This document shows positions 7,444 through 14,659 of a stretch of DNA of 15,882 nt, one piece after another (positions within the stretch are counted from its first letter, which is position 1; every line of letters starts with the position of its first letter). Origin of the DNA: Rhodoluna sp. GTDB lineage: Bacteria > Actinomycetota > Actinomycetes > Actinomycetales > Microbacteriaceae. The stretch spans positions 1 through 15,882 of the forward strand of contig JALQVK010000091.1 of assembly GCA_023260375.1 (NCBI GenBank), given 5' to 3'. Below the pieces are notes generated by a model, which saw nothing but the letters and a program-made list of their open reading frames with translations, did not search any database and was not told where the DNA came from. A program made the translations under genes and the position numbers.

Positions 7444-8401
7444 TTCTCCGCGATGGCTATTGGCGCTCATATCGATTTCCTTCGGTATCTACCATGCTGT
7501 TCTTGGCGCACTCGCCTGGCAAAGTTACGACAACCTTTGGTGGCACTGGCTTTCCATCTTGATCTACCTGATTACTTTTGTGGTTTCGGTTAGCGCTACC
7601 GAAGGTTTGGCAATCGGGCGCGGGTTTGGCGCGGCGGTTGCAACTGGCGCGGTTTCAACAGTCATAATTTCAAATCTCGGAATCCACCATGGGCATACCG
7701 ACCCTTATTCAACCTGGTATGTAGGGGGAATGGCTGCGCTACTGGGAGTGCTGGCTGCTCGAGGTCAATCGCCACTGGCTTGGCTTGCCGCGCTCATGGT
7801 TGCCTGGCTGGTTTATGCCGAGGGCGGGGTGGAAAGTCTTGCGGAAGTTGGCTTAGAGGGTATCGCGATTTTGATTGCCGCAGCTTCGGCCACGGCTGCG
7901 GCTTTGAAACGTGCCGACCAGGAGATCCAAGAATTAAGATTGGCGGAAATTGCATCTGAAGCTGGAATTGCTAGTGTGGGTGCGGCCAGTGCCGAACGCC
8001 GGAGAAGATTGAACAACGTCATGGAACGAGCACTCCCAGCGTTGAGTTTCATTTCTTCCAAAAAGGGCAACATTACGGCAGACGAGCAAAAAGAGTTGCG
8101 TCAGCTGGAGGCAAGTCTTAGAGACGATATCCGTGGCCGAATGCTTTTGAACGATGCCGTTCGGTCGGCTGCTCATGCCGCCAGGACACGAGGCATCGAG
8201 GTTATTTTCATGGATGAAGGCGGACTGCAGCAGGTCACCGATCGGGAGCTGCAAAACATTTTGGAAAAAGTTGCCAAGGCAATTTCGTCTGTAAAAGCGG
8301 GCAAGATTGTGGTTCGCTCCCCGAAGGGTGAAAAGTGGTTGGTGACGGTTGCTGCCACTAGACCAGGCACTCAGGCGCCGGATCTTTGGTTGCGTTTTTA
8401 A
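7436..8401 (+). CDS. Membrane protein with degenerate histidine-kinase-like C-terminus
   Basis: A 321-residue protein starting at ATG 7436, 5 nt after GGAG (7427-7430) and overlapping the kinase stop by 8 bp. Several membrane segments cover about 5-157 (near 7-29, 37-56, 62-80, 95-108, 113-128, 138-157). A charged, Ala-rich, coiled-coil-like linker follows (158-192). The C-terminus has the layout of a kinase core: RRRRLNNVMERALPALSFI where the H-box would be, LRDDIRGRMLLNDAV, then ARTRGIEVIFMDEGG and a beta-rich end. No phosphoacceptor His is seen in the H-box position, nor the N-box Asn or a D-x-G-x-G loop, so it should neither bind ATP normally nor autophosphorylate. It could form a heteromer with the upstream kinase or modulate it. 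That it descends from a kinase is inference; the coupling to the kinase gene is directly visible. Confidence 0.7.
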   Translation: MLNSPRWLLALISISFGIYHAVLGALAWQSYDNLWWHWLSILIYLITFVVSVSATEGLAIGRGFGAAVATGAVSTVIISNLGIHHGHTDPYSTWYVGGMAALLGVLAARGQSPLAWLAALMVAWLVYAEGGVESLAEVGLEGIAILIAAASATAAALKRADQEIQELRLAEIASEAGIASVGAASAERRRRLNNVMERALPALSFISSKKGNITADEQKELRQLEASLRDDIRGRMLLNDAVRSAAHAARTRGIEVIFMDEGGLQQVTDRELQNILEKVAKAISSVKAGKIVVRSPKGEKWLVTVAATRPGTQAPDLWLRF

Positions 8402-8408
8402 AATGGAG

Positions 8409-8432
8409 AACCGATGAATTTCTTCACCGGTT
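8409..8432 (+). terminator. Stem-loop after the signalling operon
   Basis: AACCG-a-TGAA, loop TTTC, TTCA-c-CGGTT folds into nine base pairs with one A·C mismatch, starting 7 nt past the stop of the kinase-like gene. No U-tract follows, so termination strength is uncertain. Its position at the end of a plus-strand run facing convergent genes supports a terminator role. Confidence 0.45.
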
Positions 8433-8513
8433 TCCAGTTCCCCCGACCTGCCTAAGCAAGCCTCCCCAGAATCACGAGCCCCGAGTCTCGAATTGATTCC
8501 TTGCCACAAGTAT

Positions 8514-8567
8514 GGTGTTGGGAGTTAGGGGACACCAAACTATCGGGTGTCCACACTTTAGGGGACA
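8514..8567. repeat. Short repeat cluster in the convergent gap
   Basis: Within 54 bp there are two direct copies of TTAGGGGACA (8525-8534 and 8558-8567), an inverted pair GGACACC/GGTGTCC, and a further GGTGT at 8514-8518 that could compete for the same pairing partner. The gap between the kinase-like gene and accE (8402-8572) shows no reading frame or RNA gene that I recognise. The density of repeats could be a remnant of an insertion-sequence end or a structured 3' region. Confidence 0.5.
8530..8552 (-). terminator. Hairpin downstream of accD-accE
   Basis: GGACACC (8530-8536) and GGTGTCC (8546-8552) form a perfect GC-rich 7-bp stem with a 9-nt loop. On the minus strand it begins 20 nt past the accE stop, a fitting place for the terminator of the carboxylase operon. 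There is no U-tract, so it could instead be an RNA-stability element. Confidence 0.45.
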
Positions 8568-8572
8568 GAGCT

Positions 8573-8812
8573 TTAGTCGAGACCAGGTCTGGTGCTAGCC
8601 GACCACTGTCCGAAGCCAGGAGTTAGGCTTCCACGCAAGATGGCATTGTTGCGACCCCAGCTGGATCGGAATTTCTTAGGCGCGCGTTCTTTAGCTGCCT
8701 CGGCGTCGTTGATGGCAGCATTTAGCACGGCAATCACGGTAGCAAGCTCGGCATCCGTTGGATTACCGCGCACCACCCTTAGTGCCTGCTGAACTTCTGC
8801 TTGCTCACTCAT
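8573..8812 (-). CDS. accE: Acyl-CoA carboxylase epsilon subunit
   Basis: A 79-residue protein of the small actinobacterial ACC epsilon family, which binds and stabilises or activates the alpha-beta carboxylase complex. The recognisable part is VVRGNPTDAELATVIAVLNAA (13-33, motif VxxGxPTxxElAAvxaVL), followed by an Ala/Glu-rich helix and a basic, Trp-containing tail (RSSWGRNNAILR) typical of the family. The ATG at 8812 overlaps the accD stop by one base (TAATG), so translation is coupled to accD. The gene ends 20 bp from a hairpin and a repeat cluster; the extreme C-terminus (STRPGLD) could have been remodelled by that element, but the length is normal for the family. Confidence 0.88.
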   Translation of the reverse strand: MSEQAEVQQALRVVRGNPTDAELATVIAVLNAAINDAEAAKERAPKKFRSSWGRNNAILRGSLTPGFGQWSASTRPGLD

Positions 8813-10404
8813 TACAGCGGAATATTTCCGTGCTTCTTTGGCGGCAGGCTCGCGCGCTTGGTGCGAAGAGCTCGAAGCGACTTGATTACCTCGATGCGAG
8901 TAGCAGCTGGCTCGATGATGCCATCTAGCTCACCGCGCTCGGCTGCTAGGAAAGGACTTGCCACGTTGTAGGTGTACTCGGCGGCAAGCTTTGCACGAAC
9001 CGCGGCAACATCTTGACCAGATTCTTCAGCGGCCTTGATCTCGTTTCGGAACAAAATGTTTACGGCGCCCTGACCACCCATGACGGCAATCTCGGCTGTT
9101 GGCCAAGCGAGGTTGATGTCGGCACCCAACTGCTTCGAGCCCATAACGATGTAAGCGCCTCCGTAAGCCTTGCGGGTGATTACGGTAACCAGCGGCACGG
9201 TTGCTTCGGCGTATGCATAAAGCAGCTTTGCGCCACGACGGATAACGCCGGCCCACTCCTGGTCGGTGCCAGGAAGGTAGCCGGGTACGTCGACGAGGGT
9301 CAAAATTGGAATCGAGAAGGCGTCGCAGAATCGAACGAAACGAGCCGCCTTTTCACCAGCCTCAATGTTTAGGGTTCCAGCCATTTGAGAAGGCTGGTTG
9401 GCTACGATTCCCACGCTTCGACCGTCGACGCGGGCAAAGCCGATCAAAATGTTCGGTGCAAACAGTGGTTGAACTTCCAGGAATTCATGGCCGTCAACAA
9501 TCGACTCGATGATTTCCTGCATGTTGTATGGCTGATTTGGTGAGTCAGGAATGATCACGTCAAGTGCGCGGTCGTCCTCGGTGATTTCCAGTTCACCGGC
9601 ACCGTCATAGACAACGGTCTCGCTGAGGTTGTTCTCAGGAAGGTAGCTCAGTAGGTTGCGGCAGTAATCGATTGCATCGTCCTCGTCAGAAGCGAGGTAG
9701 TGTGCGACACCCGAAGTCTTGTTGTGAGTTAGAGCACCACCAAGCTCTTCCATGCCAACGTCTTCACCGGTCACGGTCTTGATGACGTCTGGACCGGTCA
9801 CAAACATGTTCGAGGTTTTGTCGACCATGATTACGAAGTCGGTAAGTGCTGGTGAGTAAACCGCGCCACCAGCGGCAGGGCCCATGATTAGTGAAATCTG
9901 TGGGATAACACCCGAGGCCATTGTGTTTCGTTTGAAGATTTCGCCATACTTACCGAGGGCGATAACGCCCTCTTGGATGCGCGCGCCTCCAGAGTCGAGA
10001 ATTCCGATTAGAGGTACACCGGTAGCGATGGCTAGGTCCATGACTTTGATGATCTTGTTTCCGGCAGCTTCACCGAGCGAGCCACCGAAAATGGTGAAGT
10101 CCTGGGAAAACAGAGCCACTTGACGACCCTGAATGGTGCCGACACCGGTAACCACGGCATCGCCGTATGGTCGGTTCTTTTCCATGCCGAATGCAGTTGA
10201 GCGGTGGCGAACGAACTCATCGAGCTCAACGAATGAACCTGGGTCGAGCAACATTTCAATGCGCTCGCGGGCGGTTTTCTTACCCTTGGCGTGCTGCTTT
10301 TCAATCGCAACGTCGCCGCTGGCGTGAACCGCCTGGTGGTAACGTTCGCGAAGGTCAGCGAGCTTTCCCGCAGTGGTTGAATAGTCTGGCTTATCGGCAG
10401 TCAT
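8812..10404 (-). CDS. accD: Acyl-CoA carboxylase beta subunit (carboxyltransferase)
   Basis: This 530-residue carboxyltransferase moves CO2 from carboxybiotin on AccA3 to acetyl- or propionyl-CoA. Both crotonase-like halves are complete: the N-half has [10 protein letters not shown] (138-147) and [13 protein letters not shown] (175-187); the C-half has [10 protein letters not shown] (371-380), [19 protein letters not shown] (412-430) and [18 protein letters not shown] (433-450). I419 occupies the position known in Streptomyces coelicolor to steer acceptor choice (Asp in PccB, Ile in AccB), pointing to acetyl-CoA use or broad specificity. The ATG at 10404 begins [18 protein letters not shown]; longer readings to 10515 run into birA and add a non-conserved tail. 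No Shine-Dalgarno is present, but TATCGT lies 7 nt before the ATG, fitting a leaderless mRNA. accE follows with a 1-bp overlap. Confidence 0.95.
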   Translation of the reverse strand: MTADKPDYSTTAGKLADLRERYHQAVHASGDVAIEKQHAKGKKTARERIEMLLDPGSFVELDEFVRHRSTAFGMEKNRPYGDAVVTGVGTIQGRQVALFSQDFTIFGGSLGEAAGNKIIKVMDLAIATGVPLIGILDSGGARIQEGVIALGKYGEIFKRNTMASGVIPQISLIMGPAAGGAVYSPALTDFVIMVDKTSNMFVTGPDVIKTVTGEDVGMEELGGALTHNKTSGVAHYLASDEDDAIDYCRNLLSYLPENNLSETVVYDGAGELEITEDDRALDVIIPDSPNQPYNMQEIIESIVDGHEFLEVQPLFAPNILIGFARVDGRSVGIVANQPSQMAGTLNIEAGEKAARFVRFCDAFSIPILTLVDVPGYLPGTDQEWAGVIRRGAKLLYAYAEATVPLVTVITRKAYGGAYIVMGSKQLGADINLAWPTAEIAVMGGQGAVNILFRNEIKAAEESGQDVAAVRAKLAAEYTYNVASPFLAAERGELDGIIEPAATRIEVIKSLRALRTKRASLPPKKHGNIPL

Positions 10405-10411
10405 GAAAGTA

Positions 10412-10417
10412 ACGATA
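10412..10417 (-). promoter_or_regulatory. -10 hexamer for leaderless accD-accE transcription
   Basis: On the minus strand TATCGT (TANNNT type) ends exactly 7 nt before the accD ATG, and the intervening TACTTTC has no purine-rich ribosome binding site. This spacing puts transcription start at the A of the ATG. Leaderless mRNAs are common in actinobacteria. I see no good -35 box. Confidence 0.5.
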
Positions 10418-10434
10418 CAACCTGAAACGCTGAT

Positions 10435-10440
10435 TACGAT
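10435..10440 (+). promoter_or_regulatory. -10 hexamer for leaderless birA transcription
   Basis: TACGAT (TANNNT) ends 7 nt before ATG 10448, the birA start that matches the family. The GGGA touching the ATG is too close to be a ribosome binding site. It forms a back-to-back pair with the accD -10, 17 bp apart. No clear -35 is visible. Confidence 0.45.
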
Positions 10441-10447
10441 TGTGGGA

Positions 10448-11203
10448 ATGGACTTTTTCAAAAGCGCGCAAACGGTAAATCGTTTCGAATATGTTGAGCA
10501 AACCGGGTCGACCAACAGTGATTTGGTGGCCGCTGCAACCGCACATCCGAGCGATTATCCTCACCTGAGCGTTTTAGTTGCAGGCTCCCAAACTGCCGGT
10601 CGCGGTAGAACCGGGCGAGCCTGGGTCTCACCGGCTGGCAAGTCTCTCTCGATTTCGGTTTTGGTTCGACCAACGGGTTGGAGTTCGGAAAACTTGGGTT
10701 GGCTTCCCCTAATTGCCGGCGTGGCCATGCGTCGTGCTGTTCAGATTGCTCTGCCTAATAGCCTGGTCGGTTTGAAATGGCCCAATGATGTTCAAGTATC
10801 TGGGCTCAAGATTTCTGGCATTTTGAGTGAGTTGCTTCCAAATGCCACCGGAGTGGTAATTGGCTCCGGATTGAATTTAACTCTCGAAAAAGACGAGTTA
10901 CCAATCGAGGCTGCAACTTCGCTAAAGCTTGAGGGTTCAGCGATTAGCCCAGACGATTTCTTGGCCGGCTACCTGAATGAGCTCGCAGAACTGATTTCAA
11001 ACCTGGACGACGTGCCGGCTATCGTCCGGGCCGAATGTTCCACAATTGGCCAGAGCGTTCGTGCTATTTTCCCCGACGGATCTGAACAAATCGGTCTGGC
11101 AAGCGGAATCGACGACTCCGGACGACTTCTTATTTCGGTAGCCGGCGAACCACAGCTCTTGGCTGTGTCGGCTGCGGATATTCAACACCTGCGACACAAT
11201 TAA
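10448..11203 (+). CDS. birA: Biotin--[acetyl-CoA-carboxylase] ligase
   Basis: BirA makes biotinyl-AMP and attaches biotin to the carrier lysine, here expected to be about K553 of AccA3. The 251-residue protein has only catalytic and C-terminal domains, with no N-terminal HTH, so it should not act as a repressor the way E. coli BirA does. Visible signatures are [10 protein letters not shown] (17-26), the biotin loop [12 protein letters not shown] (48-59), LKWPNDV (109-115), the catalytic lysine in KISGILSE (K121), and IGSGLNL (138-144), followed by a small SH3-like end. An ATG at 10403 would add 15 residues; it overlaps the accD start on the other strand and its extra residues look unlike the family, so 10448 is preferred. 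It is divergent from accD with 43 bp between start codons and heads the run birA, PH protein, purK. Confidence 0.92.
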   Translation: MDFFKSAQTVNRFEYVEQTGSTNSDLVAAATAHPSDYPHLSVLVAGSQTAGRGRTGRAWVSPAGKSLSISVLVRPTGWSSENLGWLPLIAGVAMRRAVQIALPNSLVGLKWPNDVQVSGLKISGILSELLPNATGVVIGSGLNLTLEKDELPIEAATSLKLEGSAISPDDFLAGYLNELAELISNLDDVPAIVRAECSTIGQSVRAIFPDGSEQIGLASGIDDSGRLLISVAGEPQLLAVSAADIQHLRHN

Positions 11204-11206
11204 GCG

Positions 11207-11620
11207 ATGCTTCACTACGCACGATTTCGCCCGAGACTGACCAAGCTTGTTTTTCCTTGGCTTTTTCTCGGTTTGGCGAGCGCTGGAATTAGTTTTGCCG
11301 CAACCTACAAACTTTCTGATTGGCTGAATTACACAATTTGGGTCACCGCTGGCGTCTTCATTTTCATACTCTTTCTGCTACCAGCATTGCGTTATTCCGC
11401 CACCTACTTCGACGTCCACGCGGGGGGTTTGTCGCTCCGTCTAGGAATTGGATCCGCGAAACGCGTGGAGCTCGACTGGTCATCGATTGCTTCGATTTCA
11501 GCAACTGCGCTGAAAGGAATTGTTATTCGCACCAAAGAAGAAAACGAATACCTCCTCCGTGGTTACGCCAATCAGAAAGCCATTGTGGCGGAATTGAACC
11601 GCGTTCGTGGGGGAAAATAG
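11207..11620 (+). CDS. Two-helix membrane protein with bacterial PH-like domain
   Basis: A 137-residue protein starting at ATG 11207, 3 bp after birA. Two membrane segments (about 11-34 and 42-63) are followed by a beta-rich domain (YFDVHAGGLSLRLG, RVELDWSSIASISATALKG, VIRTKEENEYLLRGY), the layout of bacterial PH (bPH2/YdbT-like) proteins. A comparable conserved membrane protein (Rv3278c) lies between birA and purK in M. tuberculosis, so position supports the identification. Its function is unknown in both cases. It ends 4 bp before purK and is probably in the same transcript as birA and purK. Confidence 0.75.
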   Translation: MLHYARFRPRLTKLVFPWLFLGLASAGISFAATYKLSDWLNYTIWVTAGVFIFILFLLPALRYSATYFDVHAGGLSLRLGIGSAKRVELDWSSIASISATALKGIVIRTKEENEYLLRGYANQKAIVAELNRVRGGK

Positions 11621-11624
11621 TCTT

Positions 11625-12758
11625 ATGACTTTTCGGGTAGGCGTAATTGGTGGTGGGCAGCTTGCTCGAATGATGGTCGAACCGGCGCTGGCGATGGGCT
11701 TAGACATAAAAGTTTTTGCCGAAAACGAAGGTTCATCTGCGGCCATAGCTGCCACCCAGGTCGGCGACTACACGAAAATCTCGGAAGTTCGCGAGTTTGC
11801 CAAAACCGTGGACGTCATCACTTTCGATCACGAACACGTGCCGTTGAATGTTTTGGAAGCTTTGGAAGCAGAAGGTGTTTCGGTACAGCCACCATCTAAA
11901 GCTCTCAAGTTTGCTCAAAACAAATTGCACATGCGAGCTCGCTTGACCGAACTTGGTCTACCGATGCCAGCTTGGGCCGAGATCAAAACCGCTGATGAAT
12001 TGAACGCGTTTATTGCCGAAAACGGCGGCGTAGCAATACTGAAAACACCAATCGGCGGTTACGACGGCAAGGGTGTTGCAGTTGTTCGTCAGGCGTCGGA
12101 TGCAGCGCAGTGGCTAGTCAACATCTCAGATTTCGGTGGAAGCCTGCTTGCCGAACAGAAGGTCGATTTTGTCCGCGAATTAGCGCAGTTGGTGGCACGT
12201 CGTCCGAGTGGAGAACTTGCTCATTGGCCACTGGTTCAAACCGTGCAGCGCGATGGCGTTTGCTCAGAGGTTTTGGTTCCAGCACCCAACGCGTCTCAAG
12301 AACAACTCAACCGTGCAGCGGCCATCGCCGAAACGGTTGCCAACGGGCTTGGGGTAACCGGAGTCCTGGCGGTTGAAATGTTTGAAACTGCCGATGGCCA
12401 GTTCTTCATCAACGAGTTGGCAATGCGACCACACAACTCGGGTCACTTCAGCATCGAAGGATCGGTTACCAGTCAATTCGAACAGCACCTGCGTGCGGTC
12501 TTAGACCTTCCGTTGGGAAGCACCGATTCGGTCGCAGCGCACTCCGTCATGGTGAATTTGCTGGGCGTAGACGATCTGAACGACTTTGTCAGCTCCTATC
12601 CAAAGGCCCTAGCTGCTTATCCTTCCGCGAAATTTCATACCTACGGAAAATCGGCACGCAAGGGTCGAAAAATGGGGCACATCACAGTAATCGGCAACAA
12701 TCCCGAGACGGTGTTGGCCGACGCCAAGGGCGCCGCTAGCGTGTGCCTACAGGGCTAG
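11625..12758 (+). CDS. purK: N5-carboxyaminoimidazole ribonucleotide synthase
   Basis: PurK is an ATP-grasp enzyme that converts AIR, ATP and bicarbonate to N5-CAIR in de novo purine synthesis. From ATG 11625 it has 377 residues, the usual length. Domains: the N-terminal Rossmann-like fold with GVIGGGQLARMM (6-17) and ITFDHEHV (65-72); ATP-grasp with LKTPIGGYDGKGV (139-151) and AEQKVDFVRELAQLV (176-190); metal and substrate loop INELAMRPHNSGH (262-274); and the C-terminal domain with KFHTYGKSARKGRKMGH (336-352). A GTG-rich stretch in the PH gene could give an upstream start (ATG 11607), but the family N-terminus begins at 11625 after a GGGGGA ribosome-binding stretch. purE, the next enzyme, begins 27 bp downstream. 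Confidence 0.95.
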   Translation: MTFRVGVIGGGQLARMMVEPALAMGLDIKVFAENEGSSAAIAATQVGDYTKISEVREFAKTVDVITFDHEHVPLNVLEALEAEGVSVQPPSKALKFAQNKLHMRARLTELGLPMPAWAEIKTADELNAFIAENGGVAILKTPIGGYDGKGVAVVRQASDAAQWLVNISDFGGSLLAEQKVDFVRELAQLVARRPSGELAHWPLVQTVQRDGVCSEVLVPAPNASQEQLNRAAAIAETVANGLGVTGVLAVEMFETADGQFFINELAMRPHNSGHFSIEGSVTSQFEQHLRAVLDLPLGSTDSVAAHSVMVNLLGVDDLNDFVSSYPKALAAYPSAKFHTYGKSARKGRKMGHITVIGNNPETVLADAKGAASVCLQG

Positions 12759-12773
12759 AACCTAAGCCACGCC

Positions 12774-12779
12774 TAAACT
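12774..12779 (+). promoter_or_regulatory. -10 hexamer for possible leaderless purE transcription
   Basis: TAAACT (TANNNT) ends 6 nt before the purE ATG; the intervening TTTTCT is pyrimidine-only, so no ribosome binding site exists. This suggests a purE-specific leaderless transcript in addition to any read-through from purK. No -35 box is evident, so confidence is moderate. Confidence 0.42.
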
Positions 12780-12785
12780 TTTTCT

Positions 12786-13280
12786 ATGAGCACACCTGTT
12801 GTAGGCGTAGTTATGGGTTCGGATTCCGATTGGTCGGTAATGTCCGATGCGGCCCAGGCGCTGAAAGAATTCGGCATCGACTTTGAAGTTGAAGTCCTTT
12901 CCGCCCACCGAACCCCGGAGCGAATGATCGAATGGGGTAAGGCCGCCGCTGGCCGAGGTCTCAAGGTCGTAATCGCTGGCGCTGGCGGTGCTGCTCACCT
13001 GCCAGGAATGCTGGCTTCGGTCACTACACTTCCAGTAATCGGAGTACCAGTCGCCCTCGCAAAACTTGATGGCATGGATTCGCTGCTCTCTATTGTTCAA
13101 ATGCCGGCCGGTATCCCGGTTGCTACGGTTTCCATCAATGGAGCTCGCAACGCAGGTATCTTGGCGGCCCGAATCATTGGCACCACAGACGCTGCTCTGG
13201 CTGAAAAACTTCAAGCCTTCACCGAGTCACTTAAGGTGGCTGTAGCCGAGAAGAACGAGAAACTAAAATCTCAAATCTAG
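12786..13280 (+). CDS. purE: N5-carboxyaminoimidazole ribonucleotide mutase (class I PurE)
   Basis: PurE rearranges N5-CAIR made by PurK to CAIR in purine synthesis, acting as an octamer in the cytoplasm. The 164-residue protein has the nucleotide-phosphate loop VMGSDSDW (9-16), the catalytic histidine in [10 protein letters not shown] (H41), [13 protein letters not shown] (63-75) and the long conserved stretch around [16 protein letters not shown] (94-109). This set, together with an adjacent purK, identifies class I rather than the AIR-carboxylase class II. It follows purK by 27 bp and may have its own leaderless promoter (TAAACT at 12774-12779). The Lys/Glu-rich end ([11 protein letters not shown]) is ordinary. 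Confidence 0.96.
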   Translation: MSTPVVGVVMGSDSDWSVMSDAAQALKEFGIDFEVEVLSAHRTPERMIEWGKAAAGRGLKVVIAGAGGAAHLPGMLASVTTLPVIGVPVALAKLDGMDSLLSIVQMPAGIPVATVSINGARNAGILAARIIGTTDAALAEKLQAFTESLKVAVAEKNEKLKSQI

Positions 13281-13330
13281 GACAACGACGTAGCCCGTTT
13301 CGAGACCTGGAACGAGCCGACTCAAACCAG

Positions 13331-14611
13331 ATGCGCAAGCGTGCCTGGTGGCTTTTGGCACTCAGCGCGATCTTCCCAGGCACCGCACAACTTGTCGGAG
13401 GTAATCGCAAACTCGGGAGCTTCGCACTTCGCTTTACGCTGGTGAATTTGGGTCTTCTAGTTTTGGCAGGTCTGCTGTTACTTATCAATAAGAGCTGGCT
13501 GGTTGCTATTGCAACTGTGCCGTTCATCACCACGGTGCTCGGATGGTATCTCTGGTTTTTCGGAGCACTCTTTGCATTGCTTATTTTTGACGCACTGCGC
13601 TTGGCGCAATTGGGTCGAGTGGATGGTCGTCCGCGATTGGTCTTGTTGCTTTCCTTCCTTTTGGTGGGAGTTTTAGGAACCGGATCGATTGTTTATGCCG
13701 GCAACATCAGCACCTCAAGTGCAGCAGCGATTGGCTCGATTTTCAATCAGGGTGGCGGAACCCAACCAGTCGATGGTCGATACAACATTTTGGTTTTGGG
13801 TTCCGATGCCGGTCGTGATCGCTTCGGCATTCGCCCAGACTCCATCTCGGTTTTCAGTATTAGCGCCGACACCGGTCGAGTTGCAGTTATTGGTATTCCA
13901 CGTGGTCTCGAACATGTTCCATTCAGTGCCGACTCACCACTTTGGAAGGTTTACCCCAATGGTTGGGATTGCCTCAACGAGTGTCTCATCAACGCGATCT
14001 ACAAGAATGTCACCGACAAACACGCTGACCTTTACCCAGACGCCGAAAAGCAAGGGTCCACCGCTGGCGTTGAAGCAACCAAGGACGCCGTGGAGGGCGT
14101 GACCGGGCTGAAGATCACCAGCTACGTGATGATCGAGATGCATGCTGTCAGCAAACTTATCGATGCCCTGGGTGGAGTAACTATCGACGTTAAGCAACGT
14201 TTGCCAATCGGCGGTCAAGCCGACGACGGTTCAGACGCCAAGGCTTGGATTGAGCCTGGCCAGCAACGCATGAACGGCTACACCGCGCTCTGGTATGCCC
14301 GCTCGCGTCACACCACATCGGACTTCGACCGCATGCGTCGCCAGAAGGAAGTAGAACAGGCGGTGCTAAAACAAATGAATCCAGCCACCATCTTCACTCG
14401 CTTCCAAGAAATCGCAGCCGCAAGTACCAGCTTGGTTAAAACCGATATTCCGAAAGACATGCTTCCGACCTACTTGGACCTTGCCAACAAGGTTAAGAAG
14501 CACGGCATGAAGGTACTCGATTTGGTTCCAGAAAACGGGTACCACCCGGGTAGCCCGAACTACTCGAAGATCAAAGCTGACGTAGCCAAAATCATCGCTA
14601 AAAACAAGTAG
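13331..14611 (+). CDS. LytR-CpsA-Psr (LCP) family protein with multi-spanning N-terminus
   Basis: LCP enzymes transfer lipid-linked glycopolymers (teichoic acids, arabinogalactan, capsules) onto peptidoglycan outside the membrane. The 426-residue protein has several membrane segments before the LCP domain (about 6-23, 35-53, 56-89 probably as two, and 104-123), beginning with a PGTAQ-LVGGN stretch reminiscent of PGxGQ small membrane domains; most LCP proteins have a single one. The extracellular domain (about 148-345) shows YNILVLGSDAGRDRFGIRPD (D159, R162, R164, D170), GIPRGL (R191), IDALGGVTIDV (277-287) and LWYARSRHTTSDFDRMRRQ (320-338), the pyrophosphate and metal-binding residues of the family. 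C214 and C218 could form a disulfide. The ATG at 13331 is the only reasonable start; the ribosome binding site is poor. It lies just upstream of a glycopolymer-type ABC exporter, matching its expected substrate route. Confidence 0.9.
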   Translation: MRKRAWWLLALSAIFPGTAQLVGGNRKLGSFALRFTLVNLGLLVLAGLLLLINKSWLVAIATVPFITTVLGWYLWFFGALFALLIFDALRLAQLGRVDGRPRLVLLLSFLLVGVLGTGSIVYAGNISTSSAAAIGSIFNQGGGTQPVDGRYNILVLGSDAGRDRFGIRPDSISVFSISADTGRVAVIGIPRGLEHVPFSADSPLWKVYPNGWDCLNECLINAIYKNVTDKHADLYPDAEKQGSTAGVEATKDAVEGVTGLKITSYVMIEMHAVSKLIDALGGVTIDVKQRLPIGGQADDGSDAKAWIEPGQQRMNGYTALWYARSRHTTSDFDRMRRQKEVEQAVLKQMNPATIFTRFQEIAAASTSLVKTDIPKDMLPTYLDLANKVKKHGMKVLDLVPENGYHPGSPNYSKIKADVAKIIAKNK

Positions 14612-14659
14612 CAACTAAACTTCTTGAAGAACTAAATCACACGAGCGGAGCGTACGAGC

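Noticed and set aside
7934-8509. 191-residue minus-strand frame over the kinase-like gene
   Set aside because: Its composition is not protein-like (many Arg, Cys and Ser clusters) and the plus-strand frame has membrane segments, overlap coupling and a good ribosome binding site.
8402-8572. Possible tRNA or small RNA gene in the convergent gap
   Set aside because: The hairpins do not form a cloverleaf, and there is no T-loop sequence or CCA end; only terminator-like stems and short repeats are supported.
10405-10515. N-terminal extension of accD to 10515
   Set aside because: The extra 37 residues overlap birA and are unlike AccD proteins; the conserved N-terminus begins at the ATG at 10404.
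12762-13214. 150-residue minus-strand frame opposite purE
   Set aside because: It is a shadow of the highly conserved purE sequence with low-complexity character.
14612-14659. Near-palindrome around TTCTTGAAGAA between the LCP gene and the permease
   Set aside because: The arms are five bases around a single centre base and cannot form a real hairpin; no adjacent features support an operator.
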